DNA of 64,000 nt from positions 306,887 through 370,886 of the forward strand of contig CAVUIJ010000010.1 of NCBI GenBank assembly GCA_963741505.1, given 5' to 3'. Below the pieces are notes generated by a model that saw only the letters and a list, made by a program, of their open reading frames with translations, searched no databases and was not told the origin of the DNA. This DNA comes from JAKFWF01 sp963741505. Its GTDB lineage: Bacteria; Pseudomonadota; Alphaproteobacteria; Rhizobiales; Hyphomicrobiaceae. Shown piece by piece: positions 57,906 to 64,000 of this stretch (position 1 is its first letter; every line of letters starts with the position of its first letter). Both the position numbers and the translations under genes were made by a program.

Positions 57906-57982
57906 TGTTCATGCCGCCGACGCCTCGTCGTGCGTTCGCAAGATGCAATAGGGTCATCCGGGACGGCCATCCGGAAGCCACC

Positions 57983-58654
57983 ATGTGCAATCTCTACTCT
58001 GTCACCAAGTCCCACGAGGCAGTTCGGAACATGTTCCGGGTGTCGCACAACCGCTCGACGCCGTTCGAGCCGATGCCGGCGATCTTCCCGGGCTGGTCGG
58101 CGCCAGTGGTGCGCCGAGCCGACGACGGCGAGCGCGAGCTGGTGCAGATGTCGTGGGGTTTCGTGCTGTTGCAGGATGGCAAGGCACCGCGGCGCGTCAC
58201 CAACACCCGCGACGACAAGATGAACAGCCAGTTCTGGAAGCCGTCGATCGAGAAACGGCGCTGCCTCGTTCCGGCGTCGTCGTTCTGCGAGCCGCACGAT
58301 GGCCGGAAGCCGGCGACGTGGCACTGGTTCGCGCTGAAGGGCGACGAGCCGCGCCCGCTGTTCGCCTTCGCCGGCATCTGGCAGCGCTGGAAGGGGCCGA
58401 TCAAGAAGGACGGACCGAACGTCGACATCGACGTCTACAGCTTCATGACGACAGAGCCCAACTCGGCCACATCGAGCATCAACCACGAGCGCTCGCCGCT
58501 GCTGCTGATGACCGACGAGGCTCGGGATACATGGCTGGATGGCACGCCAGCCGAAGCCGCTGCCATCGTTAAGCCGATTTCCGGCGACGCGCTACGCATC
58601 GTGCAGGAAGGGTTCGAGAAAATGGATCTGCTCGCCGATGTTGGTGCTGTATGA
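57983..58654 (+). CDS. yedK: SOS response-associated peptidase, YedK/HMCES
   Basis: The 223-residue SRAP protein has the catalytic Cys2 (MCNLYSVTKS), Asn in VTNTRDDKMNSQFW, Glu in PASSFCEPHD and His in SINHERSPLLLM, the set that forms a thiazolidine cross-link with abasic DNA. It shields abasic sites in single-stranded DNA during replication. The ATG is fixed by the need for Cys2. Its stop overlaps the start of a small zinc-ribbon gene, suggesting coupled expression. Confidence 0.93.
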   Translation: MCNLYSVTKSHEAVRNMFRVSHNRSTPFEPMPAIFPGWSAPVVRRADDGERELVQMSWGFVLLQDGKAPRRVTNTRDDKMNSQFWKPSIEKRRCLVPASSFCEPHDGRKPATWHWFALKGDEPRPLFAFAGIWQRWKGPIKKDGPNVDIDVYSFMTTEPNSATSSINHERSPLLLMTDEARDTWLDGTPAEAAAIVKPISGDALRIVQEGFEKMDLLADVGAV

Positions 58655-58952
58655 GTTCGCCAGTCACCCTCGCCGACCTGATCAGCAACGGCAAGCTGCT
58701 GTGGGTCTACTGCACGGCCTGCTGCCGCGAGCGCGATGTCGACCCGGCCTCGCTCATCCTGCCGGGTGACACGCCGGTGCCGGGGCTCGGGCGCCGGCAC
58801 ATGAAGTGCAGCGCTTGTGGATCAGGAAGATCGACACCAAGCCCGAGCTGTATCCGGGCGGCATCAAGGCCATGGCGACCACGGCCCATCGACGCGGGAT
58901 GCCATTAGGCGTAGCGTCGCGTCCAATCAAACGACCACCGCCACTGCCCTGA
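58651..58952 (+). CDS. Small zinc-ribbon protein coupled to yedK, one frameshift
   Basis: ATG 58651 overlaps the yedK stop by four bases. MSSPVTLADLISNGKLLWVY, CTACCRERDVDPASL and MKCSACGS form a two-CxxC ribbon. After a shift near 58822 the protein continues RKIDTKPELYPGGIKAM and ends at TGA 58950-58952 (about 100 residues). The type is widely conserved in Bradyrhizobium relatives; function unknown. Its end overlaps the converging MarR gene. Confidence 0.65.
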
Positions 58953-59349
58953 GCGTCTCCAACCAGGCCGCCCGCTCCTTCACAGGGATCGCCGCGAGCA
59001 TGTCCTTCTCAACGGCACGCAACACCGGCTCGGCTTGCTGCACTAGCGCGGCGACCCGCATCGGTAAGCGCGAGCGCGTAAGCCCGCGCATCTTCCTTGG
59101 TCCGCTTTCGTGAATTAGGTGGCGCTTCATCAGGCGGCGCGCGATGTCCGCCATTGTCGAGCGGTCAACGCCAGTTATTTCCACAATCGCGGTCTGGCTT
59201 GCGCCAACGTTGGCCTCGATGGCCTTCAAGATCACGAGCTGGCGGGCGGTCAACCCGGTCTCGCCAAGCCCTCTGGCGAACCTGTCGGTGCCGACCTGGA
59301 CGGCGCGGTGCAGTAGGTGAAGAAGGGATGTCTCGGTGGGGAATGCCAT
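58927..59349 (-). CDS. MarR-family transcriptional regulator with two compensating frameshifts
   Basis: The 140-residue open frame has a MarR start (TGLTARQLVILKAIEANVGA, TAIVEITGVDRSTMADIARR, LMKRHLIHE). The next 20 residues (PRKMRGLTRSRLPMRV) do not fit, yet the adjacent frame reads KEDARAYALALTDAGRRA, the expected wing and helix. The first frame is then correct again (VQQAEPVLRAVEKDMLAAIP). Two opposite one-base shifts near 59105 and 59045 explain this. Ligand and targets unknown; it converges with the zinc-ribbon gene. Confidence 0.75.
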   Translation of the reverse strand: MAFPTETSLLHLLHRAVQVGTDRFARGLGETGLTARQLVILKAIEANVGASQTAIVEITGVDRSTMADIARRLMKRHLIHESGPRKMRGLTRSRLPMRVAALVQQAEPVLRAVEKDMLAAIPVKERAAWLETLRAVAVVV

Positions 59350-59741
59350 GGGATTGCTCCTAAGCTATTAAGAAACGTCGTGAGCGTATGTTGGGTTGAC
59401 GGAGCAGCGAAACAAGGAGTGGCAGGCAGCGGCCGGGCAAGAGCCGCTTGCTGGCCTAGACCCGACACTCGTGTCACCAGCCGCCACAGCCGGCGCTATC
59501 CATTGTAGGAACAAAGATATTCGACAAGCAGACGAAGCGTGAACGCGTGACACGCCAGAATTTCCGCTGTCCCTTCGAGGGCTGCCGCGCATGAGCCTCG
59601 ACCCAACGCCGGCAGCAGAGGGCCAGAGGACCAAATAGCGCGAGAGGGCTATTGCGCAAGACAGCCTTGCAGTACGATCGTGAATAGCCCAAGCGCTTTG
59701 TGCAGTGCCTGCCTTGTGAGAAACTCCACCAATGTAGCAGC
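59350..59741. other. Region without recognisable gene
   Basis: The region runs 392 bases between the MarR gene and the end of the GIY-YIG gene. Open frames exist on both strands but none has a ribosome site or family-like sequence. It probably holds the MarR promoter and remnant DNA. Confidence 0.4.
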
Positions 59742-60452
59742 TCACTGGAATTTTCGGCGCTTGAAGGCGACGACATCGGCTCGGTAAGTTTGAACCATTC
59801 CCCATTTTCCGCGCGCTTGTCCGCGAAGCGCCGATGCCAGTATGCCTCAATGCCCGGAGGGTCGTCTGTCCTGATTGCGTGAATGAGTGCGCCGCTATCG
59901 GGCAAGCCGGTGCGCACTTGTTTCACTCGCCGTTCCAGCTGGTCGCCGCGACCGATCCTCTGTAATTGAGACCCCACTGTATCAGGTACACAAAGCCATC
60001 AGTTGCCGGCTTGCTTTCCCCTTCCAGTACAGGCACGCCCGCTCCCGCAAGCATCGCCGCCACATCCGCGAACGAAGCATCGCCGCTCGCCCAATCTGAC
60101 AACCGCCGTTGCATGTTCGCGGTCGAGCTGAAGTGCCGCATGATAGCCCGGTAAAGGAAAGTCGGGGTGGCTGCGCCTGTAGATGCGCAGCTCCATGGAG
60201 GTCGGCACCTTCCCGAGGGTCCTGTAAGCCTTCAGCTAGCTTCGCCAGCATCAGGCTTTCGTCGTTTTTGGCAGGGGGCTCATTCGGAGCAAATCCGGCC
60301 TCGGCAACAGCATCGCTCCAGCGTGCCCAGTGGACGCCTCGCCATACGCTCTCTCGAATGCCGGTCTGCTGCTCGAAAAGCCGAGCACCCAGCGGTTGCC
60401 TGCCATTCTCTTTTGCGAGCCTCTGTATCTCGCTTAGGATTTTCCTCCGCAT
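59742..60452 (-). CDS. GIY-YIG nuclease-family protein, about three frameshifts
   Basis: Starting near ATG 60452, MRRKILSEIQRLAKENGRQP, GIRESVWRGVHWARWSDAVA and EAGFAPNE form an N-terminal DNA-binding domain. After shifts, PTSMELRIYRRSHPDFPLPG and the nuclease part appear: FVYLIQWG (GIY-YIG-like strand), RIGRGDQLERRVKQVRTGLP, and IEAYWHRRFADKRAENGEWF with the catalytic Glu; the end VVAFKRRKFQ stops at 59742. The protein of about 236 residues is of a type frequent in rhizobia. No clear ribosome site; ATG 60476-60480 is an alternative start. Confidence 0.7.
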
Positions 60453-60859
60453 TTCAGAGATAATACATGCCAGCATCATGTCGCAACAGGGGCGCGCGCT
60501 AGTACGAACCAAGACAGGCCCGGCCGGCCGCGATGTGGTTGATTTCTCTTCTTGCGAAGGGTTCCCACGATGTTCACGTCCGATGGAAAAAAGTTTCCGG
60601 CGATGGGCAACTTCTTTCCAGCCGTTCGATCTGCGTTCACGGCTTCATGGCGTCCGCCGATCTCCCACAGTGCCTGTTGGACTTCGGTGCATCCAATGTA
60701 GTTGGTTGATCGGATTGCAGGCGTCGGCCGGATCAGTGATCCGCTGCAACTCAGGGAACGGCCCGGGCTGTAACGGCATTGATTGACTTGCCGCCGTGAC
60801 GGCTTCGACACTTTTTCATCAATGTCCACGGCACCAAGAGTGCCACTCGGGAGGGCGTA
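60453..60859. other. Intergenic region before dctP
   Basis: The region runs 407 bases without a supported gene. The GIY-YIG and dctP genes diverge here, so both promoters are expected in it. No operator or RNA element recognised. Confidence 0.4.
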
Positions 60860-61835
60860 ATGTCGAAAATCTTGGGAGCTGCGTTGGCTTTGCTTGCCGC
60901 CGCATTACCGGCCAGCGCGCAGATCGTCACCAAATAGTCGGGCATCCAGCCGCTCGATCATCCGTCGAGCTATGCCGAAAAGTATTTCGCCGAGCAGGTC
61001 GGCACGCTGACCAAGGGAACGGTCAAGGTCGAGATCTACCACAACACGCAGCTCGGCGACGCGGTCGCCAACGTGCAGAGCGTGCGCAACGGCACGATCG
61101 GCTTCACGACCGTCTCGGCCTCGAACCTCAACCAGGTCGTGCCGGCGATGGACATGTACTCGCTGCCGTTCCTCTTCAAGAACGAGGCGCACTTCTGGTG
61201 GTTCCTGGCGCAGCCGGAGGCGGCCGAACTCGCCAAGCCGCTCGAGGACAAGGGCATCAAGATGATCGCCTACATCGACTCCGGCTCGCGCAATTTCTTC
61301 ACCCAGAAGCCGGTCCGCACGCCCGACGACCTGAAGGGCCAGAAGATCCGCGTCATGGCCTCGCCGGTGATGGTCAAGACCATGAAGGCGCTGGGCGCGA
61401 CCGGCGTGCCGGTGGCCTGGGCCGAGCTCTACACCGCGCTGCAGACCGGCGTCGTCGACGGCGCCGAAAACAACCACCCGTCCGTCGTCGCCAAGAAATT
61501 CTACGAGGTGTCGAAGTACTACACCCTCGACGAGCACATGCGCATTCCCGACCTGCATCGTCATGTCGATGAAGCTGTGGAATCAGCTCAACGACGAGCA
61601 GAAGAAGGCCGTGCTCAGGCCGGCGCGCTGCACCAAGCCTACATGCGCGGCGCGTGGAAGATCTCGGAGAGTGAAGGACCTCGCAGGAGCTCAAGGCCAA
61701 GTTCACCGAGATCATCGACGCCGACAAGGCGCCGTTCGTGAAGGCGGTGTCGGCCACTGGTGCACGAGGAGGCCAAGCGGCTCGGCGTCGAGAAGACGGT
61801 CGACTTCATTCTCGACTTCGCAGAAGAAGTTCTGA
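60860..61835 (+). CDS. dctP: TRAP transporter solute-binding protein, internal amber codon and frameshifts
   Basis: ATG 60860 follows GGGAGG; a signal peptide ends at ASA-Q near residue 22. Codon 26 is TAG (60935-60937) in an otherwise continuous frame: QIVTK-stop-SGIQPLDHPSS. The family core follows: SYAEKYFAEQVGTLTKGTVK, IYHNTQLGDAVANVQSVRNG, IRVMASPVMVKTMKALGATG and AELYTALQTGVVDGAENNHP. After shifts near 61555, 61610 and 61680-61760 the end is QELKAKFTEIIDADKAPFVK and HEEAKRLGVEK. The protein delivers a carboxylate-type solute to DctQM. The amber is either a substitution error or a nonsense mutation. Confidence 0.88.
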
Positions 61836-61866
61836 GCGCTGCATGCGCGCTGAATGCACGGCAGAC

Positions 61867-61890
61867 AGGGCGGCGGCCATCCGCCGCCCT
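61867..61890 (+). terminator. Intra-operon hairpin between dctP and dctQ
   Basis: AGGGCGGCGG (61867-61876) and CCGCCGCCCT (61881-61890) form a perfect 10-bp stem with a CCAT loop, followed by TTGCTG. Such attenuating hairpins between the binding-protein gene and the membrane genes lower expression of the latter, giving excess binding protein. Confidence 0.75.
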
Positions 61891-61911
61891 TTGCTGTACG
61901 GGGGGAATGCC

Positions 61912-62428
61912 GTGAGCTTGCTCGAAGCTGCTCGACCGTCTCGTCGGCGCTGTTCGCGGCCGCGGTGCGGTGGTTTGCATCGTGCTGGCCACGGCGCTGT
62001 TCCTCATCGTCGTCGCCGCGGTCGTCGCGCGCTATGGCTTCGGCCAGGCGGTGTCCTGGACCGAGGAAGTGCCGCGCTATCTGCTGATCTGGATTTCGTT
62101 CCTCGGCGCGGCGGCGTGCGTGCTCAAGCGCGAGCACGTCGGCTTCGATGTCCTGTTCAACGCGCTGCCCGAAGCCGGTCCGCCGCGTGCTCGGCGCGCC
62201 ATCGGCCTGCTGATCTTCGGCTTCGGCTGGATCGTGTTCCGCTACGGCATCGTCTTCGTGCAGGACTTCGGCAGCGACCTGATGGAGACGATTCCCTTCA
62301 CGAACTACTGGTACTACCTGGCGATGCCGATCTCCGGCGCGCTGATGATGGTGTTCGCGCTCAAGCTCATCGTCGATGAGATCGTGCGGCCGGACGGCCG
62401 CCGCCATCACCGGCCAGCGGTGGACTGA
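61912..62428 (+). CDS. dctQ: TRAP transporter small permease, one frameshift near the start
   Basis: GTG 61912 after GGGGGAA begins VSLLEK-like sequence; after a one-base shift near 61925 it reads LLDRLVGAVRGRGAVVCIVL. Four hydrophobic helices follow, with the family motif RYGFGQAVSWTEEVPRYLLI, WISFLGAAACVLKREHVGFD, and a final helix YYLAMPISGALMMVFALKLI. DctQ is the small membrane subunit that supports DctM. The stop is three bases before the dctM start. Confidence 0.85.
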
Positions 62429-62431
62429 GCC

Positions 62432-63724
62432 ATGACCCTGGTCATTCTCGGCCTCGTCTTCGTCGTGCTGATCGCGGTCGGCGTGCCGATCTCGTTCGCG
62501 GTCGGCGTCGCTTCCGTCGTCGCGACTTTCCTGCTGCCCGGCGTCGACAACGCCACGATCGTCCAGCGCATGCTGACGGCGCTCAATACGTTCCCGCTGC
62601 TGGCCGTGATCTTCTTCGTGTTTGCCGGCACCCTGATGGCGCGCGGCGGCGTCGCCCGGCGGCTGGTGCGCATGGCGGAGGTGCTGGTCGGCTGGCTGCC
62701 GGGGAGCCTCGCGCAGATCGTCGTGCGTCGCCTCGATGTTCTTCGGCGGCGTTACCGGCTCGGCGGTCGCCGAAGTCTCGTCGATCGGCAGCATGATGAT
62801 CCCGGCGATGGTGAAGGACGGCTATTCGCCGCCGCTTCGCCACGGCGATCGTGCTGACCGCCGCGACCATGGGGCCGATCATCCCGCCCTCGATCGGCAT
62901 GATCGTCTTTGCGCATGTCGCCGGCACCGTGTCGATCGCCGCGCTGTTCCTCGCCGGCGTCGTTCCGGCGTGATGATCGGCCTGTCGCTGATGGTCGCGA
63001 GCTTCATCCACGGCAAGCTCTATCACCAGAAGATGCTGCCGCAACTGACGCCGGCGCGAAAAGGTCCGGCGCGTGTTCGACGGCCTGGCCGGCGTGTTCA
63101 CGATGGTGATCATCCTGGGCGGGATCATCTCCGGCGTGTTCACCGCGACCGAGGCGGGCGCCGCGGCCTGCGTCTACGCGCTGGTCCTGACGATCTTCGT
63201 GTACAAGGAGATCAAGTGGCGGGATCTGCCCGAGATCATCTGGGAATGCTGCCTGACCAACGCCGTGGTCATGCTGCTGATCGCCACCTGTTCGGTGTTT
63301 TCCTGGATCCTGACCTACGAGAATTTGCCGACGCATGCTGGCGGACAATTTTTTCAACCTGATCCCGAGCAAATGGGCGTTCCTGCTCATCCTCAACATC
63401 TTTCTGCTCATCGTCGGCATGTTCGTCGACATGACGCCGGCGCTGATCATGCTGGTGCCGATGCTGATTCCGCTGGCGCAGAAATTCGGCATCGACCTGG
63501 TTCACCTCGGCCTGATCATGGTCATCAACCTGGCCTTCGGACTGACCACGCCGCCGGTCGGAACCGCGCTGTTCGTGGCGCTCAAGGTCGGCAAGCTCTC
63601 GATGGAAAAGATCATTCCGCCGCTGCTGCCGCTGCTCGCGTGCATGTGCGTGGTGCTGCTGTTCGTCACCTACGTGCCCGAGGTCTACTGGTGGCTGCCG
63701 CGCAGCTTCGGCCTGGTGAAATAG
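62432..63724 (+). CDS. dctM: TRAP transporter large permease, several frameshifts
   Basis: The reconstructed protein of about 430 residues has the length and helices of DctM. Pieces in order are LGLVFVVLIAVGVPISFAVG, LLAVIFFVFAGTLMARGGVA, MFFGGVTGSAVAEVSSIGSM, TAATMGPIIPPSIGMIVFAH, VFTMVIILGGIISGVFTATE, LIVGMFVDMTPALIMLVPML, and INLAFGLTTPPVGTALFVAL. Shifts lie near 62720, 62845, 62970, 63065 and 63335. It is the sodium- or proton-coupled channel of the transporter. It closes the dctPQM operon. Confidence 0.9.
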
Positions 63725-63752
63725 GCTGCAGCGGTGGCAAAGGAGTTTGCGT

Positions 63753-64000
63753 TCAGCGCGACTTCCTTGGCGTCCGCAGCGCTGGGCGTCGGCCGCTTTG
63801 TGCCGCCTCCCCCATGATCCGATAGACCGACATTCGTGAGATGCCCAGAGCGCGGGCGACCAGTGGGGGCGACTGCCAGAATCGAATTCGGCGAATATAG
63901 CTGAGCGGTCAATGCGGGGTTTTCCGCCAGTGTAAGCCCCAGCCTTCTTGGCGCGAGCTATGCCCTCGGCCTGACGGTCGCGGCGGACGTCGGTCTCGAA
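63753..64000 (-). pseudogene. Serine resolvase C-terminal fragment (runs off right edge)
   Basis: Read leftward from the edge, DRQAEGIARAKKAGAYTGGK and PRID match the resolvase hinge/HTH. After a frame change near 63890 the end is LGISRMSVYRIMGEAAQ, with a stop at 63755-63753. It is a near relative of the tail at 56282-56500 and has the same orientation. The upstream part lies outside the window, so a complete recombinase cannot be excluded; the frame break argues against an active one. Confidence 0.75.

Noticed and set aside
57500..58486. Minus-strand frame of 328 codons across yedK
   Set aside because: Its right two thirds are antisense to yedK; only the part left of 57905 carries IS21 IstA sequence.

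Overview
The window is GC-rich DNA from an alphaproteobacterium, most likely of the Hyphomicrobiales (Xanthobacteraceae/Nitrobacteraceae-like). This rests on gene content: a MarR regulator of the LdtR type beside an L,D-transpeptidase, an ArsR-methyltransferase/metF/metH locus, a CIRCE-controlled groESL, DUF2793, GDCCVxC and UAAP2-type proteins, and a tRNA-Thr-anchored integrative element of the rhizobial type. I cannot name the species.

The left 40 kb is mostly housekeeping and accessory chromosome. 1-5.9 kb: an amino-acid permease (cut by the edge), an alpha/beta hydrolase, an MlaC-like periplasmic protein, a DUF1989 protein and a membrane-anchored SUMF1-like protein. 6.0-12.8 kb: a methionine-cycle operon (ArsR-SAM-methyltransferase fusion, metF, metH) behind a promoter overlapped by a perfect palindrome. 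metH is split into a homocysteine-domain gene and a folate/B12/activation gene, with an unrelated small membrane-protein gene and an intergenic repeat between them. 13.4-24.2 kb: acuI, a VOC protein, L,D-transpeptidase plus LdtR, a 3-hydroxyisobutyryl-CoA hydrolase, an extensin-like protein, an SDR, an acyl-CoA ligase and a SABATH-type carboxyl methyltransferase. 24.5-40.6 kb: a LysR/isochorismatase/DUF1772 divergon, kdsA, an orphan phage-tail-like DUF2793 protein with an internal duplication, a YbdK ligase, an MBL hydrolase, groESL, a quinone oxidoreductase, two GSTs, lipoproteins and gpt.

At 40.64 kb a tRNA-Thr(UGU) gene abuts a leftward set of mobile-element genes: integrase, AlpA-like HTH, winged-HTH, family-A DNA polymerase, a small protein and a large unknown protein. 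A rightward type I restriction-modification locus follows (hsdM, hsdS, rhuM, hsdR; 47.4-54.5 kb), then two conserved genes of unknown function. From 56.3 kb to the right edge come resolvase tails, an orphan NarL-type regulator, an IS21 remnant, yedK with a small zinc-ribbon protein, a MarR regulator, a GIY-YIG protein and a TRAP transporter (dctPQM).

Reading-frame breaks are a dominant feature. Essential or highly conserved genes (metH, groEL, acyl-CoA ligase, hsdM, hsdR, dctM) are interrupted by one- or two-base shifts while the protein continues, highly conserved, in the next frame. Some breaks sit at homopolymers and some compensate each other within one gene. The simplest reading is indel error in the assembly. 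However, the breaks are denser to the right of 40.7 kb, and hsdS, IstA and the resolvase tails look truly decayed, so both processes may be present. Coordinates of broken genes span the whole reconstructed gene.
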